Virus record (IMG/VR): IMGVR_UViG_3300033388_004021
Location: 1-22,335 of that record
Strand: one strand, 5' to 3'
DNA length: 22,335 nt
From: a virus
In this document: piece after piece, positions 4,774-11,403 of the stretch
How positions within the stretch are numbered: the stretch's first letter is position 1
Layout of the letters: each line of letters opens with the position of its first letter
Notes under the pieces: model-generated
Databases searched by the model: none
What the model was told of the DNA's origin: nothing
What the model saw: only the letters and a program-made list of their open reading frames with translations
Translations under genes and position numbers: made by a program

Positions 4774-5012
4774 TGGAATTATCAGAATTATTCATAAATA
4801 TGTCAACAATGGCAGGCAAATTAACTGTTTTAATCATCATAATGATGGTATTAGCGCACGTATTGTGGCCACCATTAGGGAAAGGTGGTAAATCACGGGA
4901 GCCACAGTGGGTCAAGCAAGTAGGTGGTGCTTTGATTATCTTAGATTGCCTCACGATTTGTGTAGTCATTATAGGTGGGCTTTTTACTTGGTTATTTAGT
5001 TCTTTTGCCTGA
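4773..5012 (+). CDS. Two-TM membrane protein (holin-like candidate)
   Basis: The 79-residue protein has two hydrophobic segments, about residues 16-33 (L-T-V-L-I-I-I-M-M-V-L) and 50-75 (G-A-L-I-I-L-D ... I-G-G-L-F-T-W-L-F), joined by a basic, Gly-rich loop (KGGKSREPQWVK). This topology and size fit a class II holin or an inner-membrane accessory protein. No endolysin gene is adjacent; the muralytic enzyme is at 8501. A lysis role is therefore only one option. GGAGAAACCTA precedes the ATG, which overlaps the previous stop. Confidence 0.7.
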   Translation: MELSELFINMSTMAGKLTVLIIIMMVLAHVLWPPLGKGGKSREPQWVKQVGGALIILDCLTICVVIIGGLFTWLFSSFA

Positions 5013-5033
5013 TTACTTATTTTAAGTTAATAT
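5005..5033 (+). promoter_or_regulatory. Weak promoter candidate before the ACP genes
   Basis: TTGCCT (5005-5010), 17 bases, TAATAT (5028-5033). Each hexamer matches 4 of 6. It overlaps the end of the 4773 gene and could boost the 5059-6622 genes. Confidence 0.35.
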
Positions 5034-5058
5034 AGCAATATAAAACGAGGTATTTATT

Positions 5059-5274
5059 ATGTTAGATGCGATTAGAGCAATACAACGCCGAGATCTTGTC
5101 ACCAAGAACGAATGTATTTCTAAGAAATGTATACACACCCAAGCCGAAAAAGAAGCATTAGTAGAAAAATATAAAGAGTTGAACCTTGCCCAGCTTCAGA
5201 AGGTATCACTAGAGCTTGGTTTCTCTAAAACAACCCTTCAATGCTACCGTCAAGAAATCAAGTCTAGGAGATAA
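5059..5274 (+). CDS. Small basic protein with HTH-like C-terminus
   Basis: The 71-residue basic protein follows ACGAGG. Residues about 41-66 (L-N-L-A-Q-L-Q-K-V-S-L-E-L-G-F-S-K-T-T-L) have helix-turn-helix spacing: helix, a Gly-containing turn and a second helix with S-K-T-T-L-Q-C-Y. That suggests DNA binding, but the score cannot be computed here. It stands two bases before the ACP gene and would be co-translated. It could be a regulator of this operon or of the palindromic sites upstream. Confidence 0.65.
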   Translation: MLDAIRAIQRRDLVTKNECISKKCIHTQAEKEALVEKYKELNLAQLQKVSLELGFSKTTLQCYRQEIKSRR

Positions 5275-5276
5275 TT

Positions 5277-5519
5277 ATGCCAGTTGTAGAAAAACTTATA
5301 AAAATATGCCAAGCCCATTGCTTTCATAGTGATACTCCAACGTTATCGTCTTCACTAGAAGACCTTGGTTTTGATTCGCTTGATCTATTAGAATTCGTCA
5401 TGGCAATTGAAGACGATTTTGATATTGAACTTCACGATGAAGAGATAGAACAGTTTACTACCCTTCAAAGTGTTTTCGATGTAGTAGAACCTCGTGTTAA
5501 TGGGAGCAACCTATGTTAG
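5277..5519 (+). CDS. Acyl carrier protein
   Basis: The 80-residue, highly acidic product matches bacterial acyl carrier protein in size and order. Helix I is residues 1-15, and the signature L-G-F-D-S-L-D-L-L-E-F has Ser34 as the phosphopantetheine attachment site (equivalent to Ser36 of E. coli AcpP). Helix II follows (E-F-V-M-A-I-E-D-D-F), then an acidic stretch (D-I-E-L-H-D-E-E-I) and T-L-Q-S-V-F-D-V-V as helix IV. The host would have to supply the 4'-phosphopantetheinyl transferase, since none is seen here. ACPs carry acyl chains in fatty acid and lipid synthesis and also bind unrelated host proteins. Two Cys in helix I and one at the C-terminus are unusual. It overlaps the next gene by seven bases and lies in the same operon as an alpha/beta hydrolase. 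Confidence 0.93.
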   Translation: MPVVEKLIKICQAHCFHSDTPTLSSSLEDLGFDSLDLLEFVMAIEDDFDIELHDEEIEQFTTLQSVFDVVEPRVNGSNLC

Positions 5520-5857
5520 TATTTAAGATCCTAGACGAGCTAACAACGCGTCTGCTATCAATCAATAAATCAATTTATCATTCGACTGGTAAAGCACCTC
5601 GCTTAGCCGTCTATATGAATGACGAAGTATTAACTTCTATGCAACACGCAATTTTGTATTCTTCTGAAGACTCTAGTGCTATTAGTACTTTTATGTCAGA
5701 AGGCGAGATTATGGGATACCCGGTCTATCCAGTATCCGATAAAAGCGGTGGGCATCCACCATTTACCATTGTACATCTACTTGAAGAAGGAATATTTAAT
5801 GAAAATCATGGTTCTACTCCTAGCGTTACTATTAACCGGTTGTCAGGCGACCACTGA
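5513..5857 (+). CDS. Hypothetical protein
   Basis: The 114-residue product starts inside the ACP gene and its 3' end contains the start of the lipoprotein gene. The sequence looks mixed alpha/beta (K-A-P-R-L-A-V-Y-M-N-D-E-V; G-Y-P-V-Y-P-V-S), with no signal peptide or TM segment, so it is not a typical Rz spanin despite the nested lipoprotein. The A-V-Y-M then G-Y-P-V-Y-P-V pattern is seen in small phage proteins of unknown function. It is probably cytoplasmic. Confidence 0.7.
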   Translation: MLVFKILDELTTRLLSINKSIYHSTGKAPRLAVYMNDEVLTSMQHAILYSSEDSSAISTFMSEGEIMGYPVYPVSDKSGGHPPFTIVHLLEEGIFNENHGSTPSVTINRLSGDH

Positions 5858-6017
5858 TGTAGGCTCTTCAGCTTACCAAACGGTCAAGGCTACTAATACG
5901 ACAACTTTTACTGTATCGCTTAATCGTATATGTTCAATTACAGGTCGCGTAGCAGCGACCCGAGAATTGGATGAAGATAGGATGGCTGCATTAGAGCTAC
6001 TTTGTGAAGGGTTATAG
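5799..6017 (+). CDS. Small lipoprotein (possible Rz1-like outer-membrane spanin)
   Basis: GAAGGAA precedes the ATG at 5799; upstream in-frame ATGs lack a binding site. The 72-residue product has a compact lipoprotein signal: Lys2, a hydrophobic run M-V-L-L-L-A-L-L-L, and the lipobox L-T-G-C with Cys15 as the lipidated residue. The mature part has about 58 residues with two further Cys. In Gram-negative phages small lipoproteins nested in another gene are often Rz1-type outer-membrane spanins. However, this one lacks a Pro-rich stretch, and its host gene lacks the TM segment of an Rz partner. It may instead be an immunity or envelope factor. Its presence supports a Gram-negative host. Confidence 0.75.
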   Translation: MKIMVLLLALLLTGCQATTDVGSSAYQTVKATNTTTFTVSLNRICSITGRVAATRELDEDRMAALELLCEGL

Positions 6018-6025
6018 GATATCTT

Positions 6026-6622
6026 ATGAAACATACTTTTTTAGTACATGGCTTCAATGTTCGAGATGAAGGACGTGGTACTGTAAACCGCCTACGTTGC
6101 TTCCTAACTTCCTCAAGTAAGGTAAGTAATTTTAAATACGGATGGATAGGTCTCCTAGGTGCTCTTTTTAAGAATAGTCGCATTGCGTTACATTTGAAAC
6201 AGTTATCTTTTACAGAACCCGGCAGGAAGTATGCTATCGGCCATAGTAACGGTGCCGCCATTATTGCAGCCGCTATTAATAAGGGGGCGCGCTTTGAAAC
6301 TGTACTCCTTATTAATCCCGCTTTAAAAGTAAATACGAAATTCGGCAAAAGTGTAAAACATATTGTGGTCATCTATACTAACCACGATATTCCAACACGT
6401 ATGGCCAGATTCTTCGATAACGTACCTGTTCTAAGCCTCTTAGTTCCTAATGCTTGGGGTGCTATGGGGGCGGTGGGTTATAAAGGTGAAGATAATCGGG
6501 TATTAAACATGAATCTAACAGACGTATTAGATTCTCATAGTGACTTGTTTGATACAGATAACCTTACCTCCCTTGGTAGTACCTTAACCCAACTACTTTA
6601 TAATCCTACCTCGTTTAAATAA
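6026..6622 (+). CDS. Alpha/beta hydrolase (lipase/esterase/thioesterase-like)
   Basis: The 198-residue product starts with the oxyanion strand F-L-V-H-G-F-N (5-11), has the nucleophile elbow G-H-S-N-G with Ser74 after a hydrophobic strand, an acid candidate Asp121 (Y-T-N-H-D) after the next strand, and His171 (D-S-H-S-D) near the C-terminus. This is a complete catalytic triad in the correct order. There is no signal peptide, so it acts in the cytoplasm or after lysis. The substrate cannot be read; lipid ester or acyl thioester cleavage is possible, and the nearby ACP makes a thioesterase role attractive but unproven. The protein is short for the family and has little lid sequence. It is the last gene before a new promoter (6671). 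Confidence 0.85.
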   Translation: MKHTFLVHGFNVRDEGRGTVNRLRCFLTSSSKVSNFKYGWIGLLGALFKNSRIALHLKQLSFTEPGRKYAIGHSNGAAIIAAAINKGARFETVLLINPALKVNTKFGKSVKHIVVIYTNHDIPTRMARFFDNVPVLSLLVPNAWGAMGAVGYKGEDNRVLNMNLTDVLDSHSDLFDTDNLTSLGSTLTQLLYNPTSFK

Positions 6623-6670
6623 GGTAATGAGGTCATCATCGCCTAACTGGGTCTTGGCCTCATATTTCCT

Positions 6671-6699
6671 TTGACTTTATCACCTCACTAAGCTATACT
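6671..6699 (+). promoter_or_regulatory. Strong sigma70 promoter for the 6730-8980 operon
   Basis: TTGACT (6671-6676), exactly 17 bases, TATACT (6694-6699): 5 of 6 matches in each hexamer. Transcription would start near 6706, about 24 bases before the ATG at 6730. Confidence 0.85.
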
Positions 6700-6729
6700 T
6701 ATCTTACACTTTAACAAAGAGTAAAAAGT

Positions 6730-7038
6730 ATGGCTCAACCAAATCGGACACATCTAGGATCTAATCCTCATAGCTCGCTTAAACAAACTAAGCCTGCTAA
6801 GAAGAAATTACCCGTTACCAAGAAAATAAAATATTTCCTTCATGGCGGTCCTTACGAAGGGGGCTTTGCATGGCTTAGTTCCCCGTATACCTACCTATTT
6901 ACGGCCAAGGGTATGAAAGGCCGTTATCGCGCAGGTAAGGTGGTGTTTACTGAGGAGAACGAGCCAGTGAGAATACCTTTACCTTTCGACAATTACGAAT
7001 CACACGACCTAATATGGGAAGAAACTGATGCTGTTTAA
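6730..7038 (+). CDS. Small phage protein, GG-x-x-x-G type with basic N-terminus
   Basis: The 102-residue protein has a basic, probably disordered N-terminus (residues 1-33, Lys/Pro-rich), then Y-F-L-H-G-G-P-Y-E-G-G, W-L-S-S-P-Y-T-Y and a beta-rich remainder with an acidic end (Y-E-S-H-D-L-I-W-E-E). The core resembles the 3738 protein, suggesting ancient duplication. No function is known to me for this family. It is the first gene after a strong promoter, but its binding site is weak (AAAGAG). Confidence 0.7.
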   Translation: MAQPNRTHLGSNPHSSLKQTKPAKKKLPVTKKIKYFLHGGPYEGGFAWLSSPYTYLFTAKGMKGRYRAGKVVFTEENEPVRIPLPFDNYESHDLIWEETDAV

Positions 7039-7372
7039 TAGAGAAGAAGTAGAAAAGAGTTTAACCTCGTTTTTTAAAGAAGCGGAAACACTTAAAACTG
7101 ATCTACCAGAATTTACTCATCATATCATTGATAAGGTAATTTTATTACGTGAAGCTAAAGACGTAGTGGAACTTAAATTAGCTTCTTTAGAGATTATTAT
7201 GACGCTAGAGGGTATGGTTAGGCGTAACGAGCTCAACATAGATCAAACTAAAGGCTTATGCCAGTTAGTTCAGATGTGTGCCTCTATACTTAATCTTAAA
7301 TTGATGTTAGATGGGCTTACTAAAACTATGTCAAAAGAGGATAAAGTTCCTCAAGGGCAAACGGTGCACTAA
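7028..7372 (+). CDS. All-helical hypothetical protein
   Basis: The 114-residue product overlaps the previous gene by 11 bases. Its sequence is almost entirely amphipathic helix (E-V-E-K-S-L-T-S-F-F-K-E-A; A-K-D-V-V-E-L-K-L-A-S-L-E; L-C-Q-L-V-Q-M-C), with no TM segment. A helical bundle or oligomeric accessory protein is likely. Its stop overlaps the next start as TAATG. Function is unknown. Confidence 0.7.
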   Translation: MLFNREEVEKSLTSFFKEAETLKTDLPEFTHHIIDKVILLREAKDVVELKLASLEIIMTLEGMVRRNELNIDQTKGLCQLVQMCASILNLKLMLDGLTKTMSKEDKVPQGQTVH

Positions 7373-7617
7373 TGCTGGATATTAATCTTTTAATAAACTG
7401 GTGGAAGCACGACATAACCATGTTCATAGCGCGGCTTTACCGTTATAAAGTATATCGCTGGTATAAAGGTGGTCTATGGATCTACTTTAAGAACGATACA
7501 TGGGTGCAGACCACATGGTACAAGAAATCAACAGGTTATATTAATCATCCTCAAGAGGGTGGTGTATTCCATAAGCATTTTAACTTAATAGAGAAGATAG
7601 AGGATTATACAAAATGA
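7372..7617 (+). CDS. Small aromatic-rich hypothetical protein
   Basis: The 81-residue product is rich in Trp, Tyr and Lys (Y-R-Y-K-V-Y-R-W-Y-K-G-G-L-W-I-Y-F), with seven Trp. A hydrophobic N-terminus could associate with membranes. No domain is recognised. It overlaps both neighbours (TAATG at the start, ATGA at the end), so translation is coupled throughout this operon. Confidence 0.7.
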   Translation: MLDINLLINWWKHDITMFIARLYRYKVYRWYKGGLWIYFKNDTWVQTTWYKKSTGYINHPQEGGVFHKHFNLIEKIEDYTK

Positions 7618-8501
7618 GAGAAGCTTTCATAGAAAAAAGATTTAATCATAGTAGCAAGGTTATCATTGAGCAAGCCAATGAGATAATCAGTGAATATCAA
7701 GAAATGGGACTAGTACTAACAGTTCGTCAGCTATATTACCAATTCGTATCCCGCGACTATATTCCTAATACGATGCGTTCGTATAAGCGTATCGTTAACA
7801 TCGTTAATGATGCTCGTTTAGCTGGGTTAATCAGTTGGCATGCTATTGAGGATAGAACGCGTAACTTAGTGAGCATGGCTCATTGGGACAAGCCTTCCGA
7901 TATCATGGAAACGGTAGTCAGCCAGTACACGACTAATAAATGGAAGGATCAAGATTCCTATATTGAAGTCTGGATAGAAAAAGAAGCTTTAACAGGTGTA
8001 ATTTCACAGATATGTAATCAAGTAGAAGTACCTTATTTTGCATGTCGCGGTTACGTTAGCCAATCAGAAGTATATAATGCAGCTAAACGTTTAAAGCGTA
8101 AATGCCTTGAAGGTAAGCAGGTTATTGTATTGCATCTAGGCGATTTAGATCCAAGTGGTATGGACATGACCAGAGATAATCAAGATCGTTTGGAGCTGCT
8201 TTCTAATGGTTCAGAAATACATGTCAAGCGCATTGCATTGAACATGGATCAGGTCCATCAATACAATCCGCCACCTAACCCAGCTAAGTTAACTGATTCA
8301 AGATGTAGTGCATACATAAAAGAATTTGGAACCTCCAGCTGGGAATTGGATGCTTTAAGTCCGGCGGTAATCCGGGACTTAATCGATGCGCATGTAGCTC
8401 TATATCGTGATGAGGAGGTATGGGCTGCGAGTACTGAAAAACAAGAAGACGGTCGCGAGAAACTGCAAGAGTGTCTTAACTTCCTAGAGGAGCAAGAATA
8501 A
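7614..8501 (+). CDS. Spo11/topoisomerase VI A-like Toprim protein
   Basis: The 295-residue protein has two parts. An N-terminal winged-helix-like region (about 25-85) contains V-R-Q-L-Y-Y (Tyr41/Tyr42), matching the spacing around the catalytic tyrosine in Spo11 and topoisomerase VI subunit A. A Toprim-type domain follows: V-W-I-E-K-E-A-L (Glu122), then R-G-Y-V-S-Q-S and the Asp177-x-Asp179 pair in L-G-D-L-D-P-S-G. The D-x-D-P-x-G ending is characteristic of the TopoVI A/Spo11 Toprim. Proteins of this kind cut DNA through a tyrosine 5' link with Mg2+ held by the Toprim acids. No B subunit is present. It is shorter than cellular TopoVI A, fitting stand-alone mini-A-type proteins of mobile elements. 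It sits just before lysis and packaging genes. Confidence 0.75.
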   Translation: MREAFIEKRFNHSSKVIIEQANEIISEYQEMGLVLTVRQLYYQFVSRDYIPNTMRSYKRIVNIVNDARLAGLISWHAIEDRTRNLVSMAHWDKPSDIMETVVSQYTTNKWKDQDSYIEVWIEKEALTGVISQICNQVEVPYFACRGYVSQSEVYNAAKRLKRKCLEGKQVIVLHLGDLDPSGMDMTRDNQDRLELLSNGSEIHVKRIALNMDQVHQYNPPPNPAKLTDSRCSAYIKEFGTSSWELDALSPAVIRDLIDAHVALYRDEEVWAASTEKQEDGREKLQECLNFLEEQE

Positions 8502-8980
8502 TGAACCATAACCAATTTAAAGACATACTTCTAATCCCGACACTCAAAAAGATTCCTAAGGGTTACACCATTGAATCAGCGGTAGCCATTTCTATGATTA
8601 TAGCGCATGAATCTCAACGCTGCAAATACATACGACAGGTAGTGGCTGGGGGCTACGGGGCAGCTTATGGCTATATTCAAATGGAAGAAACCACTTACGA
8701 TACCACTTGGCGCTATGGTGATTCTATTTGGAAAAACGCTCTGAAATTAGGTATTATTTCTAAATTAGAATACAAGCATAAAAAGAAACCTTCTATTAAT
8801 AGACTGCTAACTGATATGGAATTCAATATCTTTATGGCGCGTCAAAGACTCTTTATGAAGGCAGCAGCTATCCCGTCAACACCTCATGAAATCTCGGCTT
8901 ATTTAAAGCGGCATTGGAACTCAGCCGGCGGTGCGGCTCATATAGATTCTTACTATGAGGACTGGATGTTGTGGAAATAG
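8501..8980 (+). CDS. Lysozyme-like muralytic enzyme (endolysin or virion transglycosylase)
   Basis: The 159-residue product has a lysozyme-superfamily pattern: a helix ending I-I-A-H-E-S with Glu37 as catalytic candidate, then a Gly-rich turn and G-Y-I-Q-M-E (57-62), matching the G-x-x-Q-x-E strand of transglycosylase-like enzymes. A helical C-terminal lobe follows, with R-Q-R-L-F-M-K and W-N-S-A-G-G-A-A. It would cleave peptidoglycan glycan strands. No secretion signal is present, so export would need a holin or virion delivery. GAGGAGCAAGAATA precedes the ATG, which overlaps the previous stop. It is the last gene before the terminase promoter. Confidence 0.75.
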   Translation: MNHNQFKDILLIPTLKKIPKGYTIESAVAISMIIAHESQRCKYIRQVVAGGYGAAYGYIQMEETTYDTTWRYGDSIWKNALKLGIISKLEYKHKKKPSINRLLTDMEFNIFMARQRLFMKAAAIPSTPHEISAYLKRHWNSAGGAAHIDSYYEDWMLWK

Positions 8981-8984
8981 TTAG

Positions 8985-9013
8985 TTGACACCCAAGCTCC
9001 AAAGATGGATAAT
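8985..9013 (+). promoter_or_regulatory. Near-consensus sigma70 promoter for the packaging genes
   Basis: Perfect TTGACA (8985-8990), 17 bases, GATAAT (9008-9013, 5 of 6). Transcription should start near 9020, inside the loop of the hairpin at 8997-9038 and 25 bases before the terS start codon. Confidence 0.9.
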
Positions 9014-9038
9014 GATTCTTATTGCGCCATCTTTGGAG
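8997..9038 (+). promoter_or_regulatory. RBS-sequestering hairpin upstream of terS
   Basis: CTCCAAAGATGG (8997-9008) and CCATCTTTGGAG (9027-9038) are perfect 12-bp complements with an 18-base loop. The 3' arm contains GGAG (9035-9038), the only good ribosome binding site for the ATG at 9045. mRNA reading through from upstream would hide it; mRNA from the local promoter lacks the 5' arm and leaves it free. No T-run follows, so it is not a terminator. Confidence 0.85.
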
Positions 9039-9044
9039 ATACCC

Positions 9045-9758
9045 ATGCCAATTAAATTAGAGCACGAAGTACACCCACAACCTAATCAGTGGAAACCTGA
9101 TGAAGATAAAGCCTTAGCTACTGCTGATCCCCTAGAAAAAATAGCTAATGAAATGCACGCACGAGGTTTTGCTTCTCTATGGACCGAAACCAAACCAAAA
9201 CAAGACAGAGTCGGTATTACTTTCGATGATAAGACTAAACGCCTTTATTTACGTAAACTAGCTGTTACAGGCAGGCATGGTTATTCAGCAGCTCATGCTG
9301 GGGTTAGCAGAAGTTGCGTGAACGCGCATAAACGCCGTGATCCAGTCTTTGCTGCAGCAATCGAGGAAGCTTTAGAATATTTCCGCGACCTACTCCAAGG
9401 GGAATTAATTCGCCGCGGTATTGAAGGTTTCGAAGAGGAAGTTGTCGGTGGTAAAAACCGTAATGAGATTATCAAGGTTAGAAAATACAGCGATAAATGT
9501 ATTGAACTCTTAGGTAAGATTCATATAGCCCAACTTAATCATCAAAGTATGCGAGGTTCTGTGAATGCATCCACAGATCAAGCAGAAATGGTAGAACAAG
9601 CCCATCTGAACGGTCCTTTTGATTTAGATGATATGCCACCAGAAGAATTGGCTATGTTTCAGCAGTTATTAGAATCCCAAGCTAAACGTATGCAGATTAA
9701 AGCAACCGTAGAAGCTAAACAGCCTATAAAGGACATTAACCCTGAAGGGGATAAATAA
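9045..9758 (+). CDS. terS: Terminase small subunit
   Basis: The start is placed at 9045 because GGAG is six bases upstream; the frame extends further but only to a TTG that belongs to the promoter. The 237-residue protein has a linker-like N-terminus, a helix-turn-helix near 63-97 (R-K-L-A-V-T-G ... Y-S-A-A-H-A-G-V-S-R-S-C-V-N-A-H-K-R-R-D), a helical oligomerisation region (A-A-I-E-E-A-L-E-Y-F-R) and Y-S-D-K-C-I-E-L-L-G-K, the usual terminase small-subunit motif. It would bind the packaging site and recruit TerL. Its stop overlaps the terL start (TAATG). Confidence 0.85.
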   Translation: MPIKLEHEVHPQPNQWKPDEDKALATADPLEKIANEMHARGFASLWTETKPKQDRVGITFDDKTKRLYLRKLAVTGRHGYSAAHAGVSRSCVNAHKRRDPVFAAAIEEALEYFRDLLQGELIRRGIEGFEEEVVGGKNRNEIIKVRKYSDKCIELLGKIHIAQLNHQSMRGSVNASTDQAEMVEQAHLNGPFDLDDMPPEELAMFQQLLESQAKRMQIKATVEAKQPIKDINPEGDK

Positions 9759-11347
9759 TGGATGCAGCGCTACTCCAGTCAGCCATGTCTAATCCAGCTC
9801 GTGCATTAGAAGCTATTAAGAAGGTTCAATCAGAACGTAACTTAATAGATTTTATTCGTAACGGTTGGGAGGCACTAGAACCCGGTCAGCCTTTTGTAAC
9901 GGGTTGGGCGGTAGAAGCGACATGTGAGCATCTTCAGGCTGTAACGGAAGGTGAAATCAAACGCTTATTAATAAATGTCCCACCGGGCTGCACCAAATCA
10001 ATGACTACTTCGGTATATTGGCCGTCATGGGAATGGGGTCCAAAAAATATGCCTCATAACAGGTACATCCTAGCGGCTCATGAACAAAACCTAGCGATTC
10101 GGGATAGTGTTCGTGCACGTGATCTTATGCAAGATGAATGGTATCAAAAGAATTGGGGCGACCGATTCAGTACTAAAGGCGATGTTAATGCCAAGACCTA
10201 TTATGCGAATGACAAGACTGGTTGGCGCATGGCTTCATCAGTCGGTTCTGGTTTAACAGGTTATCGGGGGGATAGATTAATACTTGATGATCCTCATTCA
10301 ATTAAGAAAGCTGATTCTGATGCCTTCCGTGAAGACACTCTTAGATGGTTCTCTGAAACCTTACCAACACGTTTGAATAAGGCGTCCGAGTCTGCTATTG
10401 TGGTTATCATGCAGCGGGTACATGAAAGGGACGTATCAGGTCTTATTCTCGCTGAAGAACTAGGTTATGAACATCTGATGCTACCTATGGAGTACGAAGC
10501 GGAACGAGCTTGCTACTCTAAAGTAAAACCTAAGTACATACCAGGAGTAGAATTAACAAAAGTCTCTTGGGATAAACAAGAACGTGCTTGGAAACCTGAC
10601 CCTGAGAGTACCATTGAAAAGTATAAAGTAGATCCTAGAACGGAAGACGGGGAGTTATTATGGGCAGACCGTTTTCCAAGAGAATCTGTTAATGAGTTAA
10701 AGAAAGCTCTTCGCTCGTGGGGTGGCTCATATGCTGAAGCTGGCCAGTTACAGCAACGACCAGCACCTCGCGGTGGTGGTATGTTCCAGAAAACCGATTT
10801 TGGTATTGTTGATAGAGCTCCTGAGGGAGGCCGTGAGGTTCGCGGATGGGATTTAGCAGCTACTGATGCTGCATCTAGTAAAAAAGCCGCTTATACTGTT
10901 GGTGCTAAGCTAAAACTAGTGGAAGGTAATCTTTATATCTGCGATATAGATAGAAAACAAGCTAGTCCTAGTGGTGTTGAGAAAATGATAAAAGTCAATG
11001 CGGAAATGGACGGTCACCGAACCTTGCAAGATTTTCCTCAAGATCCTGGTCAAGCCGGTAAAGCCCAAAAGTTAGCCATAGCCAAATTATTACATGGTTA
11101 TACTTTTACTTTCAGTCCTGAAACTGGGTCGAAAGAGGCAAGAGCTCAACCTTTAGCAGCTCAGTGTGAGTCTGGTAATGTTTATATAGTAAGAGCATCT
11201 TGGAATGATAACTTTTTAAATGAAGCATCAATGTTTCCGAATGGTGAGTTTAAAGATCAGGTTGATGCATGCACTCGTGCGTATTCTAGTTTACTACGTA
11301 AACGTAGACGTCTAGTAGGCGCCGCGCCTAAAGTAGTTACTTCGTGA
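9758..11347 (+). CDS. terL: Terminase large subunit
   Basis: The 529-residue packaging motor has an ATPase domain with Walker A at 74-81 (V-P-P-G-C-T-K-S), Walker B L-I-L-D-D (174-178) and a coupling segment V-V-I-M-Q-R-V. The C-terminal RNase H-like nuclease domain begins with R-G-W-D-L-A-A-T-D (about 365) and has a further acid in Q-V-D-A-C-T near the end. It cuts concatemeric DNA and pumps it into proheads through the portal. Its length and domain order are normal for the family. The G-C-T-K-S loop has Cys before the Thr-Lys-Ser, a small variant of the more usual G-x-G-K-S/T. Confidence 0.95.
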   Translation: MDAALLQSAMSNPARALEAIKKVQSERNLIDFIRNGWEALEPGQPFVTGWAVEATCEHLQAVTEGEIKRLLINVPPGCTKSMTTSVYWPSWEWGPKNMPHNRYILAAHEQNLAIRDSVRARDLMQDEWYQKNWGDRFSTKGDVNAKTYYANDKTGWRMASSVGSGLTGYRGDRLILDDPHSIKKADSDAFREDTLRWFSETLPTRLNKASESAIVVIMQRVHERDVSGLILAEELGYEHLMLPMEYEAERACYSKVKPKYIPGVELTKVSWDKQERAWKPDPESTIEKYKVDPRTEDGELLWADRFPRESVNELKKALRSWGGSYAEAGQLQQRPAPRGGGMFQKTDFGIVDRAPEGGREVRGWDLAATDAASSKKAAYTVGAKLKLVEGNLYICDIDRKQASPSGVEKMIKVNAEMDGHRTLQDFPQDPGQAGKAQKLAIAKLLHGYTFTFSPETGSKEARAQPLAAQCESGNVYIVRASWNDNFLNEASMFPNGEFKDQVDACTRAYSSLLRKRRRLVGAAPKVVTS

Positions 11348-11403
11348 CCTTTAGCTAAAACCATATAAAATAAAAAACCATTAAATAACGATCTTGGATA
11401 CTT

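Noticed and set aside
4697-4969. Minus-strand frame opposite the two-TM protein gene
   Set aside because: It is a shadow of a coupled, ribosome-site-bearing gene on the + strand.
5513-5857. Rz inner-membrane spanin
   Set aside because: Despite a nested lipoprotein gene, the product has no N-terminal TM segment and is not a long periplasmic helix.
5938-6372. 144-codon minus-strand frame opposite the alpha/beta hydrolase
   Set aside because: The + strand gene has a full catalytic triad and fits the operon; the opposing frame has no recognisable features.
8997-9038. Rho-independent terminator after the muralytic gene
   Set aside because: The stem is strong but no T-run follows; it ends in the ribosome binding site of terS.
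8985-9044. Longer terS beginning at the TTG at 8985
   Set aside because: This TTG is the start of a consensus -35 box; the GGAG-ATG pair at 9035-9047 is a far better start.
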